In this document: in pieces, positions 14,775-23,440 of the stretch
How the letters are laid out: each line of letters starts with the position of its first letter
Position numbering within the stretch: the stretch's first letter is position 1
Assembly (NCBI RefSeq): GCF_001280255.1
Contig: NZ_LHCI01000106.1
Location: 1,155,766-1,219,765, forward strand
Source: Thermus aquaticus
Lineage (GTDB): Bacteria; Deinococcota; Deinococci; Deinococcales; Thermaceae
Length of the DNA stretch: 64,000 nt
Direction of reading: 5' to 3'
The notes under the pieces: generated by a model
Told to the model about the DNA's origin: nothing
Databases searched by the model: none
The model's input: the letters and a program-made list of their open reading frames with translations, nothing else
Program-made: the position numbers and the translations under genes

Positions 14775-16647
14775 GCCGGGCCAGGGGGAGCCGTTCGCAG
14801 GCCCGGAGCGCCTGGACCAGGGTGCGGAAGCCCCTCTCCTTCAGGAGGGGGATCATGCGGGCGTAGACCTCGGCGGTCATGAGGGCATCCCCTAAGGCGG
14901 TGTGCCGGCCCAGGACCGGAACCCCAAAGCGCTCGGCCAGGCGCTCCAGGCGGTGGTCCTTGAGGTCGGGGAAGAGGAGGTGGGCCAGGAGGAGGGTGTC
15001 CACCAGGGGGGGCTGGTTTATGCCCACCTTGCGCAGGAAGGCCATGTCAAAGGCCCCGTTGTGGGCCACCAGGACGCTTCCCTCCAAAAAGGCCCGGAAG
15101 GCGGGGAGGACCTCCTCCAGCTTGGGCTTGCCCTTCAGCATCTCCCAGGTGAGGCCGTGGACCTCGGTGGAGGCTTTGGGGATGGGGCGGCCCGGGTCCA
15201 CCAGAGCCTCGTAAACCTCGTGCCGGAGGACCCGGCTTCCCAGAAGGTGGACCGCCCCCAGGGCGATGATGGTGTCCTCCTTGGGGTCCAGCCCCGTGGT
15301 CTCCAGGTCAAAGGCGGTGTAGAGGAGGCCCTCCAGGGGGGCCTCCTCGAGGGCCTCGGAGACCTCCAGGAGGCTCAGGTCAAAGACCTCGGCCCTGGGG
15401 GGAGGACCAGGGGGGGCGGGCAGGCTCGGGGCCTTCACAGCGGGGAGGAGGAGGATGAGGCGGTGCCCCTCCCGCCACAGGCTTCCGCCTGCCTTTTCCA
15501 CGGCCTCCTTCAGGAGGGGGTGGGGGTCCGGGGCGGGGTGGGGGAAGAGGAGGCTGAGCCGGAGGAAGCCCTCGAGGGCCCTTCCTTCCAGGAGGACCTC
15601 CTCCGCCTCCTTCAGGGTGGCGGCCAGGCCCCGGCCCAGGGCATAGGTGTCCACCCTGAGGAGAAGCCACCTGGCCTCCTCCTCCAGGGCCAGGCCCGGC
15701 TGGACCCCGGCCTCCCGCTCCAGGGTCTCCGCCAGGAGGGCCAGGAGGTCTTGGGCCAGGACCTCGGCGGCTTGTGGCGGGGGCTTTAGGGCCTGGACCA
15801 GCTGGGCGAGCTCCTGGGCGGCCTCCTGGGCCTTCTCGGCCAGGGGCCGGACCTCCGGGGGAGCCTCCTGGGCCAGGATCTCCGCCAGGGCCTTGAGGCC
15901 CGCCAGCTTGTCCTTGAGGCGGTGGAGGGTGGCCTCGTCCAGGCCCTCTTCCCCCTTTTGGGCCTCGAGGATCAGCCCCATCCCCTCCGATAGGGGCACC
16001 GCCTGCAGGAGGAGGTTTTTCCCCCTGGCCTGGGTGAGGAAGCGCTCCTTGGGAAGCCTCAGGGCGTGGGCCAAAAGCCCCGGGTCCAGCAGGCCAAAGA
16101 GGCTTTTGCCGATTCCCAGGCCCTCCCCCAGGAGCTCCTGGGCCTTGGGGTTGTAGAGGACCACCTGGCCCCGGGGGTTGGCCAGGACCACCCCCTGGGG
16201 CAGGTGGGCGATGAGGGCGGAGAGGATGGCCCTTTCCCGCTCCACGAGGGCCTTGGCCTCCTGGACCCTGGCCTCCACCTCCTTCTCCAAAGCGGCCTTC
16301 TCCTCGGCCAGGCGCTGCACCAGGCGGCCTAAGGCCTGGAGCTCCAGGGGGCCCTTTAGGGGCAGGCGGTGGCCCGGGTTGGCCAGGAGAATCTCCGCCT
16401 CCTGGCCCAGGGCCCGGGTGGCCGCCAGGTAGCCCAGGAAGAGGGGGTGGAGGAGCGCCCCCAGCGCCAGGGCGAAGAGGAAGGCCACAAAGAGGAGGAG
16501 GGGGGCCTTGGCCCGCGCCAGCTCCAGGAGCTCCCGGGCCAGGGCCTCCTCGCCCTGGAGGAGGAGGAAGAGGGCGAGCCCCACCACCCCCCCCACCAGG
16601 AGGAGGCCCAGGAGGAGGGCGCCCAAAAAGCGGAAGACCTCCCTCAC
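14764..16647 (-). CDS. membrane PAS/kinase-like/DnaQ-type 3'-5' exonuclease fusion
   Basis: 627 residues. Two membrane helices (about 7-30 and 49-72) are followed by a charged coiled coil (to about 150) and a PAS-like domain (SALIAHLPQGVVLANPRGQV, YNPKAQELLG). Residues ~240-420 are kinase-like with no recognisable phospho-acceptor H-box or N/G boxes. A complete DEDDh exonuclease closes the protein: FDLETTG (Asp447, Glu449), HNGAFD (Asp534), HTALGD (His582, Asp587). The catalytic DEDDh residues all appear present. It overlaps the response regulator by 4 bp. DnaQ-like genes beside acetate-switch sensors are known in proteobacteria, from memory. The nuclease substrate and signal are unknown. Confidence 0.85.
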   Translation of the reverse strand: MREVFRFLGALLLGLLLVGGVVGLALFLLLQGEEALARELLELARAKAPLLLFVAFLFALALGALLHPLFLGYLAATRALGQEAEILLANPGHRLPLKGPLELQALGRLVQRLAEEKAALEKEVEARVQEAKALVERERAILSALIAHLPQGVVLANPRGQVVLYNPKAQELLGEGLGIGKSLFGLLDPGLLAHALRLPKERFLTQARGKNLLLQAVPLSEGMGLILEAQKGEEGLDEATLHRLKDKLAGLKALAEILAQEAPPEVRPLAEKAQEAAQELAQLVQALKPPPQAAEVLAQDLLALLAETLEREAGVQPGLALEEEARWLLLRVDTYALGRGLAATLKEAEEVLLEGRALEGFLRLSLLFPHPAPDPHPLLKEAVEKAGGSLWREGHRLILLLPAVKAPSLPAPPGPPPRAEVFDLSLLEVSEALEEAPLEGLLYTAFDLETTGLDPKEDTIIALGAVHLLGSRVLRHEVYEALVDPGRPIPKASTEVHGLTWEMLKGKPKLEEVLPAFRAFLEGSVLVAHNGAFDMAFLRKVGINQPPLVDTLLLAHLLFPDLKDHRLERLAERFGVPVLGRHTALGDALMTAEVYARMIPLLKERGFRTLVQALRACERLPLARLKY

Positions 16648-17000
16648 AAGCCCTCCGAAAGCCTTTGCACTTCCGCCAGCAGGTCCTGGATGCCGAAGGG
16701 CTTGGCCATGAAGGCCTCTGCCCCCAGGGCCAGGGCCTTGGCCCGGTCCGCCTCCCGGCCCCGGGCGGTGAGGACCAGGACCCGGGGCTTCCTGCCCTGG
16801 GGTAGCCGCTCCAGGACGGCGAAGCCGTCCAGGTCCGGCAGCATCAGGTCCAGGACCAGGAGGTCAAAAGGCCCCTCTTCCAAAAGCCTCAGGGCCTCTG
16901 CCCCCGTTCTGGCCAGGGCCACCTCGTGCCCGGCCTTCTTCAGGAGGAACTCCAGGGGCACCAGGATGCTCTCCTCGTCATCCACCACCAGGATCCGCAT
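16644..17000 (-). CDS. single-domain response regulator (receiver only)
   Basis: 118 residues, just a CheY-like receiver: acidic pocket Asp7/Asp8, phospho-acceptor Asp51 (LVLDLMLPDLDG), Thr78 (VLTAR) and Lys100 (MAKPFG). No output domain follows. Start ATG 17000 gives the canonical MRILVVDDEES; the frame is open farther upstream but lies inside the kinase gene. It overlaps the symporter-kinase gene by 23 bp and the exonuclease fusion by 4 bp. It should be phosphorylated by the neighbouring kinase. In the proteobacterial CrbS/CrbR acetate switch the partner has a DNA-binding domain; this one does not. Confidence 0.9.
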   Translation of the reverse strand: MRILVVDDEESILVPLEFLLKKAGHEVALARTGAEALRLLEEGPFDLLVLDLMLPDLDGFAVLERLPQGRKPRVLVLTARGREADRAKALALGAEAFMAKPFGIQDLLAEVQRLSEGL

Positions 17001-19470
17001 GGTCCACCTCCAAGGGCAGGGCGAAGGCGAAGCGCGCCCCCTCGCCCGCTTCCAAAAAGACCCGCCCCCCCAGGGCCTCGGCGAGCCTCCGGGCCAGGTA
17101 GAGGCCCAGGCCCGTGCCCCCGGCGAAGCTCTGGAAGGGCTCAAAGAGCCATGGCCTCTTTTCCTCGGGCACCCCGGGGCCATCGTCTTGCACATAGAAG
17201 AAGGCCTCCCTCCCCAAAGGCGTGAGCTCCAGGATAACCCGGCTATGGGCGTGGCGGATGGCGTTTTGCAGGAGGTTCAGGAGCACCTGGAGGACCCGGT
17301 CCCGGTCGGTGAGGGCCTGGACCGCCCCATGGGGCAGGCGGCCTTCCAGAAGCACCCCCCGTTCCCGGGCCAGGGGGGCCACCAGGGCCAGGGCCTCTTG
17401 GGCGGGCTCCCGCAGGTCCAGGCGCTGAAGCCTCAGGGGAATCCCCGCCTGGACTTTGGCGTAGGCCAGGACCTCTTCCACCAGGCGGGAGAGGCGGGCC
17501 GCCTCCTTGGCCAAGAGGCCGGTGAAGCGCCGCCTCTCCGCCTCCGGCAGGTCCGGATGGGCCTCCAGGATCTCCGCCAGGGCCCGCACCGCGGTGAGGG
17601 GGGTCTTGAGCTCGTGGGATATGGCGGCCAGAACCTCGTCCTTGGCCTGGTCCAGGGCCTTCAGGCGCTCGTAGGCCTGGGCGAGCTCCCGCCTCGCCTC
17701 CTCGAGGGCCCTGGCGTAGGCCCTAACCTCCTTGGACTCCCGGGCCGCCTCCTCCAGAAGGGCCTCTGGCGGGGCTTTCTCCGTGACGGAAAGGATGAGG
17801 AGCCGGGCGGTGGCGGGCCCCAACGCGCCCGCCAGGAGGGCCTCGGCCTTGGCCGCCGCCTGGGGGCCGGGGAGGTCCTGGGCCTCCTTGAGGAAGGCCG
17901 CCTCCGCCTCCGGGCCCAGGACCCGGGAGAGGAGGTTGGCCAGCGCCCCCACCTCCCCGGTCCGCCCCTCCACCGGCGCCTCCCTCTTGGTGAAGAGGGA
18001 AACCCCCACCACCAGGCCCAGGTTCAGAAGGAGGCTTGCGAAGAAGCCGTGGGTGGTGGCCTCGAGGCCCCGCAGGCCGAGGAGCCCCTCCGGCCTCAGG
18101 AGGGGGTGGGGGCCCTCCAGGAAGACCGGGGGGAGCCAGCCCGACCGCGCCAGGGCTGGCAGGAAGAGGGTGTAGGCCCAGAGGAGGATGCCCCCAAGAA
18201 GCCCCGCCAAGGCCCCTTCCCGGGTGGCCCCCTTCCAGTAGAGGCCGAGGAGGGCGGCCGGGGCCAGCTGGGCCACGGCGGCGAAGGAGATGAGCCCCAT
18301 GGCCACCAGGGCGTAGGCCTCCCCCGCCAAGCGGAAGTAGAGGTAGGCCAGGAGCATGACGGCCAGGATGGAAAGCCTTCGCCAGAGGAGGAGGCTTCCC
18401 AGGGCCTTGGCCCGGAGGAGGAGAGGGGACAGGAGATGGTTGGAGATCAGGATGGAAAGGGCCAGGGCCTCCACGATCACCATGGCCGTCGCCGCCGAGA
18501 CCCCCCCCAGGAAGGCCAGGAGGGCCAGAGCGGGCCCCGCTTCCTGGGCCAGGGCCAGGACGAAGAGGTCGGGGTTGGTTTGGGGGAAGTGGATCCGGCC
18601 CAGAAGGGCCAGGGGGAGGACGGGCAGGTTGATGAGGAGGAGGTAGAGGGGAAAGGCCCAGGCGGCCAGGGGGAGGTGGCCTGGGTTTACGTTCTCCACC
18701 ACGCTCACGTGGAACTGCCGGGGCAGGAAGAGGAAGGCCAGGCCCGAGAGGAGGGTGAGGCCCACCCAGTCCAGGTAGCCGGGAAGCCCCTCCGGGGGCA
18801 GGAGGAGGGGCCAGAGCTCCGGCCTCTTCGGGACCTCCAAAAAGGGGTTTCCCAGGAAAAGAAGCGCGGCCAGCCCCACCAGGAGGAGGGCGAAAAGCTT
18901 CACCGAGGACTCAAAGGCCACGGCCAGGACCAGGCCCTCGTGCCTCTCCGAGGGGTCCAGGCGGCGGGTGCCGAAGAGGATGGCGAAGAGGGCCAGGAAG
19001 AGGGTGGTGATGAGGGCCACGTCCGCCATGGGGGCTCTTTCCCCGCTCAGGAAGAGGAAGGCCTGGGCGATGGCCTTGAGCTGCAGGGCCAGGTAGGGGA
19101 GGAGGCCCAGCACCAAAAACGCGGCCGCCAGGGTGGCCAGGGGGGCGTGGCCGTAGCGCAGGAAGAGGTAGTCCGCCCAGGAGGTGAGGCGGTGGGCCCG
19201 GGCCAGCTCCAAAAGCCTTCCGTGGAGGAAGGGCCAGAGGAGGAGGACCAGGGTGGGCCCCAGGTAGACGGGGAGGAAGGAGGCCCCCTGGGTGGCCGCC
19301 CGGCCCACGCTGCCGAAGAAGGTCCAGGCGGTGGCGTAGACGGCCAGGGAGAGGGCGTAGACCCAGGGGCTTTGCACCAAGGCCCTCCCCCGCCTCTCTC
19401 CCAGGAGGGCCACCAGGAAGAGGAGGGCCAGGTAGAGGAAGAGGCCGGTGAGGAGGAGGGCGGGGCTCAC
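16978..19470 (-). CDS. Na+/solute symporter-histidine kinase fusion (CrbS-like)
   Basis: 830 residues. Residues 1-500 form a sodium:solute symporter domain with about 13 helices (YATAWTFFGSVGRAATQG, GGVSAATAMVIVEALALS). After a coiled linker there is a HisKA domain (ISHELKTPL, His near 619) and a HATPase domain (N-box LLNLLQNAIRH, G1 DDGPGVP, G2 GGTGLGLYLARRL). This is the architecture of CrbS, which controls acs in proteobacteria. It is transcribed with the receiver, exonuclease and DUF294 genes by overlaps. The signal may be acetate or another transported solute (inference). Confidence 0.93.
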   Translation of the reverse strand: MSPALLLTGLFLYLALLFLVALLGERRGRALVQSPWVYALSLAVYATAWTFFGSVGRAATQGASFLPVYLGPTLVLLLWPFLHGRLLELARAHRLTSWADYLFLRYGHAPLATLAAAFLVLGLLPYLALQLKAIAQAFLFLSGERAPMADVALITTLFLALFAILFGTRRLDPSERHEGLVLAVAFESSVKLFALLLVGLAALLFLGNPFLEVPKRPELWPLLLPPEGLPGYLDWVGLTLLSGLAFLFLPRQFHVSVVENVNPGHLPLAAWAFPLYLLLINLPVLPLALLGRIHFPQTNPDLFVLALAQEAGPALALLAFLGGVSAATAMVIVEALALSILISNHLLSPLLLRAKALGSLLLWRRLSILAVMLLAYLYFRLAGEAYALVAMGLISFAAVAQLAPAALLGLYWKGATREGALAGLLGGILLWAYTLFLPALARSGWLPPVFLEGPHPLLRPEGLLGLRGLEATTHGFFASLLLNLGLVVGVSLFTKREAPVEGRTGEVGALANLLSRVLGPEAEAAFLKEAQDLPGPQAAAKAEALLAGALGPATARLLILSVTEKAPPEALLEEAARESKEVRAYARALEEARRELAQAYERLKALDQAKDEVLAAISHELKTPLTAVRALAEILEAHPDLPEAERRRFTGLLAKEAARLSRLVEEVLAYAKVQAGIPLRLQRLDLREPAQEALALVAPLARERGVLLEGRLPHGAVQALTDRDRVLQVLLNLLQNAIRHAHSRVILELTPLGREAFFYVQDDGPGVPEEKRPWLFEPFQSFAGGTGLGLYLARRLAEALGGRVFLEAGEGARFAFALPLEVDHADPGGG

Positions 19471-19643
19471 GGCTTGCGAAAGAACCAGTAGGCCAGGAAG
19501 AGGACCAGGCCCCAGGCCAAGAAGAGGTAGAGGTAAAGGGGCGGGAGGCCGAAAGGCCCCCAGGGCGCTAAGGGAAAGAGGGCAAGGGGCATGAGGAAGA
19601 GGAAGAAGGCCAGGAAGAAGAGGGCCAGGGCCTTGGCCTTCAT
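19467..19643 (-). CDS. 58-residue two-helix membrane protein in the acetate signalling block
   Basis: MKAKALALFFLAFFLFLMPL... has two hydrophobic helices (about 5-25 and 33-54) and a short basic tail (FRKP). The ATG at 19643 overlaps the DUF294 stop as ATGA, and the end overlaps the symporter-kinase ATG by 4 bp. It is therefore part of the coupled block and likely real. An in-frame upstream extension reads into the DUF294 gene with non-hydrophobic sequence and is not favoured. Function unknown; a small subunit or chaperone for the symporter-kinase is possible. Confidence 0.7.
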   Translation of the reverse strand: MKAKALALFFLAFFLFLMPLALFPLAPWGPFGLPPLYLYLFLAWGLVLFLAYWFFRKP

Positions 19644-21382
19644 CGTAGCTGAAACCGGGCCGCCGTGCTCTCCTGGACTTCCTGGATGGCCCGGAAGCCC
19701 TCGAGGGCCCGCCGCCTCTCGCCGGGGCTCAAGGCCTCCCACAGGACGCGGTTTTCCAGAGGGGCCCCCTTCTCCAAGGCCTCCAGCTGGGCCTTCAGCC
19801 TCAGGCCGAAGAAGAAGGCGAAGGCCTCCCCCAGGCGCTCCGCCCCCTCCTGGCTCAGGGTGCCTCCCTGGGCGGCGGCCTTGAGCCTCTCCTCGGTGCC
19901 CAGGGCCCGGCTTCCCGCCATGAGGGCGTAGAGGCGGGCCAGGGCCACGATGGGGGCCAGGGCGTGCCGCTTCAGGTCCACATACCCCTCCTCGGTGCGC
20001 ACCCGGCCCAGGAAGCCCAGGGGGGGGCGGAAGGCTAGAGCCGCCTGGGCCAGGTGGTAGAGGAAAACCCCCTTGCGGCTTCCCTCCAGGATGGCCTCCT
20101 CCAGGGGCCTTAAGGAGAGCTCCCCGGCCACGGAGCGGAAGTCAAAGAAGATCTGGGTCTCCAGGAGGGCCTGGGGCTCTGGGGCCTCCATCCACTTCCG
20201 GAAGGTGGAGAGCCAGTCCTTTAGGGGCATGCGCCAGCGGGTGGCCATGTACCCTCCCTTGCACTCGGGGATGCCCGCCCGGATGAGCCCCTCAACCACG
20301 GCCTCCGCCAGGGCCTGGAAGTAGGCCTCGTGCCCCTCCTCCTTGAGCACCAGGGCGTTGTCCTGGTCGGTGAGGAGGGCCTGCTCCCTACGCCCTTCCG
20401 AGCCGAAGACCATGAAGCTATAAGGGATGGGGGGCGGCCCCAGGCGGGCCTCGGCCTCCTTGACGAGCCTCCGGATGAGAGCGTCGTTGAGGCCCGCCAC
20501 CACCCGGCCGATCCCTGTGGGGGGGAGGCCGCTGTGGACCAGGCTCTCCACCAGGCGGGCCACCTCCTCGGCGTAGCGGCTGAGCTCCAGCCGCTCCACC
20601 CGCCGGAGGAGGAGGAGGGGACTGATGGCGGGGACCAGGTCGGTGTGGGTCACCACGCCCACCACCTTCGCCCCCTCCAATAGGGGCAGGTGGTGGATCC
20701 CCCGCTCCACCATGGCGGCCAGGGCCTCGTAGAGGGGGGTGTCGGCGGGGAGGGCGAAGAGGGGGCGGGTGGCCACCTCCCCCACCGGGGTGGAGGAGGG
20801 CCTTTCCTGGGCCAGGACCCGGTTCCGCAGGTCCCGGTCGGTGAGGATGCCCAAGGGCTCCCCCTCCACCAGGAGGCTGGAGACCCCTTCCTGGGCCATC
20901 CTCCTGGCCGCCTCGGCCACCGTGGCCCCGGGGGCGATGTAGAGGGGCGGGCGGCGCACGAGCCGCCCCACGGGGGTGAAGAGGTCGGCCCGGACCCCCG
21001 CCCTGAGGCGCACCCGGTCTCCCAGCCGGGCGGCGAAGTAACGGGCGGCCTCGGGGTAGGAGAGGAGCCAGAAGAAGACCTCCTTGGGCCAGCGGAGGAC
21101 CTCCACCCCTTCCTTGGCCACCACCCCCAGGGCCGGGGGCTCCCCCAGGAAGAGGGAGGGGAAGCCGAAGAAGGCCCCGGGGCCCAGGACCTCCACCTCC
21201 TCCTCCCCGTCCACCAGGGCCACGCGCCCCCGGGCCACCAGGTAGAGGTGCTGGCTGGGGGGGCCGCCCTGGGCCAGGATGGTGGCCCCCTCCGGGTAGG
21301 CAAGCCGCTCCAGGGTGGCCTCGAGGCGGGCCAGGGCCTCTTCAGGCAGGTCCTTTAGGGGTGGGATGGTCTTTAGGTCCAT
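19640..21382 (-). CDS. cNMP-binding/CBS-pair/DUF294 nucleotidyltransferase protein
   Basis: 580 residues. An N-terminal cyclic-nucleotide-binding-like domain (10-125) has FFGFPSLFLGEPPALG, but the arginine that normally binds the cyclic phosphate is absent. A CBS pair (about 140-265: LYIAPGATVAEAARRM, GILTDRDL, GVVTHTDLV) follows. Next is a DUF294 GlnD-like nucleotidyltransferase (FGSEGRREQALLTDQDNAL) with the expected GS and DxD, and finally a DUF294 C-terminal helical domain. Such proteins accompany acs/actP loci in many bacteria. The target of nucleotidylation is unknown. It overlaps the 58-residue gene by 4 bp, and its start lies inside the end of the preceding membrane gene. Confidence 0.92.
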   Translation of the reverse strand: MDLKTIPPLKDLPEEALARLEATLERLAYPEGATILAQGGPPSQHLYLVARGRVALVDGEEEVEVLGPGAFFGFPSLFLGEPPALGVVAKEGVEVLRWPKEVFFWLLSYPEAARYFAARLGDRVRLRAGVRADLFTPVGRLVRRPPLYIAPGATVAEAARRMAQEGVSSLLVEGEPLGILTDRDLRNRVLAQERPSSTPVGEVATRPLFALPADTPLYEALAAMVERGIHHLPLLEGAKVVGVVTHTDLVPAISPLLLLRRVERLELSRYAEEVARLVESLVHSGLPPTGIGRVVAGLNDALIRRLVKEAEARLGPPPIPYSFMVFGSEGRREQALLTDQDNALVLKEEGHEAYFQALAEAVVEGLIRAGIPECKGGYMATRWRMPLKDWLSTFRKWMEAPEPQALLETQIFFDFRSVAGELSLRPLEEAILEGSRKGVFLYHLAQAALAFRPPLGFLGRVRTEEGYVDLKRHALAPIVALARLYALMAGSRALGTEERLKAAAQGGTLSQEGAERLGEAFAFFFGLRLKAQLEALEKGAPLENRVLWEALSPGERRRALEGFRAIQEVQESTAARFQLR

Positions 21383-21701
21383 GGTCCGGGGTCAGCCAGG
21401 CTATCAGGGGGACGATGTAGGGCAGAGCCACCTGCGCCTGAAACAGGACCACGAGGCCCACCCCCAGGACAAAGGCCGGGGGCAGGAGCACAAAAAGCCG
21501 CACCACGCGGCCTAGGCCGGGTGGGGGTAGGGGCCAGATGCGGTGGTAGAGGAGGCCAAGCCCAAGGCCTAAGGCTACTCCCAAGGCGATCTGGAGGAGG
21601 ATCCAGGGGGTGGGGAAGGGGAAGCCCAGGAGGTAGTGGCCCAGGAGGTAAAAGGCGAAAAGGGCGCTCAGGCTTCCCAGGTAAAACCGCAAAAGCTTCA
21701 T
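21342..21701 (-). CDS. small membrane protein, three helices
   Basis: 119 residues with hydrophobic segments at about 6-25, 33-50 and 66-100, and a Pro/His/Lys-rich tail (DHGPKDHPTPKG). Start ATG 21701 is preceded by GGAGG, and a -10-like TATACT (21712-21717) lies just upstream. Its last ~14 codons overlap the start of the DUF294 gene in another frame, so one start could be slightly off. No family recognised. It is the first gene after the terminator that closes the symporter operon. Confidence 0.65.
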   Translation of the reverse strand: MKLLRFYLGSLSALFAFYLLGHYLLGFPFPTPWILLQIALGVALGLGLGLLYHRIWPLPPPGLGRVVRLFVLLPPAFVLGVGLVVLFQAQVALPYIVPLIAWLTPDHGPKDHPTPKGPA

Positions 21702-21720
21702 CTTGCCTCCAAGTATAAGC

Positions 21721-21744
21721 CCCCTGGGCCCGGAGGCCCAGGGG
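21721..21744 (-). terminator. terminator-like hairpin after the acetate symporter gene
   Basis: A stem of about 10 bp (CCCCTGGGCC / GGCCCAGGGG) with a 4-base loop, 15 bp past the symporter stop codon. No U-tract follows, only GCTTATACTTGG. It separates the transport pair from the signalling block and may be leaky. Confidence 0.65.
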
Positions 21745-21758
21745 ATGGGCGGAAAGGC

Positions 21759-23429
21759 CTAGTGCTCGGCGGCGGCCCCGCTTCCCTTGGGCACGCGGAT
21801 CTCGTCCACCAGCTTCTGGATCTCCTGGGGCGGGGACGAGGTGGCCCGGGAGACCAGGTAGGCCACCAGGAAGTTGAGGAGCATACCGATGGCGCCGATG
21901 CCTTCTGCCGTGATGCCAAAGATGAAGTTGGGCCAGCCCAGGTACTTGGTGCCCACGATGTAGGTGGCGGTGAAGACCAGGCCCACGATCATCCCCGCTA
22001 CCGCTCCCTGCATGTTCATCCTCCGGTCAAAGATGCCCAGGAGGATGGCGGGGAAGAAGGTGCTGGCGGCAAGCCCGAAGGCGAAGGCCACCAGCTGGGC
22101 GATGAAGGCCGGGGGGTTGATGCCGAAGGGGGCGGCCAGGATCACCACCAGGGCGATGACCACCCGGGCGATGGTGAGCTTGGTGGCCTCGGAGGCGTTG
22201 GGGTTGATCATCCGGGTGTAGAGGTCGTGGGAGATGGCGCTGGCCATCACGATCAGGAGGCCTGCGGCCGTGGAGAGGGCGGCGGCCAGGCCCCCCGCCG
22301 CCACCAGGCCCACGATGAAGGGGGCCAGCTTGGCCACCTCGGGGGTGGAGAGGACGATGATGTCCCGGTCAATGGTGACCTCGTTGACGTCCTTGTTGCC
22401 GCTCATCTGCAGGATGCCGTCCCCGTTCTTGTCCTCAAACTTGAGGAGGCCCGTCTTCTCCCACTTGGCCACCCAGTCGATCTGGCGCACCTCCTCCAGG
22501 GGCTTATTGGCCAGGGTGTTGAGGAGGTTGTACTTGGAGAAGACGGCCACGGCGGGGGCGGGGGTGTAGAGGAGGCCAATGAAGAGGAGGGCCCAGCCGG
22601 CGCTCCAGCGGGCGTCCGAGGCCCTGGGCACGGTGTAGAAGCGGATGATCACGTGGGGGAGGCCAGCGGTCCCCACCATGAGGGTCAGGGTGATGAGGAA
22701 GACGTTGAGGGCGGAGAGGTTCTGGAAGGGGGCCACGTACTCCTTGAAGCCCAGCTCCACCTGGAGCTGGCTCAGGCGCACGGCGAAGTCGCTGAAGGTG
22801 AAGGAGAGCTGGGGGATGGGGTTGCCGGTGAGGAGGTTGGAGAGGGCGATGCCCGTGATCAGGTAGGCGGAGATGAGTACGGTGTACTGGGCCACCTGGG
22901 TCCAGGTGATCCCCTTCATGCCGCCGATCACGGCGATGAAGGCGGTGACCAAGACGGCGGCCCAGACCCCCGTGGCCACATCCACCCCCAAATAGCGGGA
23001 GAGGACGATGCCCACGCCCCTGAGCTGGGGAACCATGTAGACGAAGGAAACGAACAGGGCGCTGATGATGGCCACCACCCGGGCGAGGTTGGAGTAGTAG
23101 CGGTCCCCCACGAACTCGGGCACGGTGTACTTGCCGTACTTGCGCAGGTAGGGGGCGAGGAGGAGGGCCAGGAGGACGTACCCGCCGGTCCAGCCCATGA
23201 GGTAGACGGCCCCGTCGTAACCCAGGAAGGAGATGAGGCCCGCCATGGAGATGAAGCTGGCCCCCGACATCCAGTCGGCGGCGGTGGCGGCCCCGTTGGC
23301 CACCGGGGGCACCCCCCGGCCCGCCACGTAGAAGCCCGCCGTCTCCCGCACCCGGGCCCAGTAGCCGATGCCCAAGTAAAGGGCAAAGCTGAGAATCACA
23401 ATGGTCCAAGTCCAGGCTTCAACGCTCAC
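21759..23429 (-). CDS. sodium/solute symporter large subunit, VC_2705 type (acetate/ActP-like)
   Basis: 556 residues with the SSS fold of 13 or so helices: FYVAGRGVPPVANGAATAAD, MSGASFISMAGLISFLGYDG, GLPHVIIRFYTVP and VAAGGLAAALSTAAGLLIVM. A loop near residues 335-365 carries DKNGDGILQMSG, resembling half an EF-hand. I recall this loop as typical of the VC_2705 subfamily that pairs with DUF4212. It probably imports acetate or another short monocarboxylate with Na+. It is co-transcribed with the DUF4212 gene 11 bp upstream, from a strong promoter. Exact substrate is inferred from the acs context. Confidence 0.9.
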   Translation of the reverse strand: MSVEAWTWTIVILSFALYLGIGYWARVRETAGFYVAGRGVPPVANGAATAADWMSGASFISMAGLISFLGYDGAVYLMGWTGGYVLLALLLAPYLRKYGKYTVPEFVGDRYYSNLARVVAIISALFVSFVYMVPQLRGVGIVLSRYLGVDVATGVWAAVLVTAFIAVIGGMKGITWTQVAQYTVLISAYLITGIALSNLLTGNPIPQLSFTFSDFAVRLSQLQVELGFKEYVAPFQNLSALNVFLITLTLMVGTAGLPHVIIRFYTVPRASDARWSAGWALLFIGLLYTPAPAVAVFSKYNLLNTLANKPLEEVRQIDWVAKWEKTGLLKFEDKNGDGILQMSGNKDVNEVTIDRDIIVLSTPEVAKLAPFIVGLVAAGGLAAALSTAAGLLIVMASAISHDLYTRMINPNASEATKLTIARVVIALVVILAAPFGINPPAFIAQLVAFAFGLAASTFFPAILLGIFDRRMNMQGAVAGMIVGLVFTATYIVGTKYLGWPNFIFGITAEGIGAIGMLLNFLVAYLVSRATSSPPQEIQKLVDEIRVPKGSGAAAEH

Positions 23430-23440
23430 GGTTTACCCCC

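Noticed and set aside
16369-19491. A 1040-codon open frame on the plus strand
   Set aside because: It is antisense to the symporter-kinase gene, with Gly/Gln/Glu/Pro-rich nonsense composition and no motif. Long shadow frames are normal at this G+C.
22380-22450. EF-hand in the acetate symporter
   Set aside because: DKNGDGILQMSG starts like an EF loop but lacks the closing Glu at position 12 and a flanking helix pair. I recall the loop as typical of this symporter subfamily.
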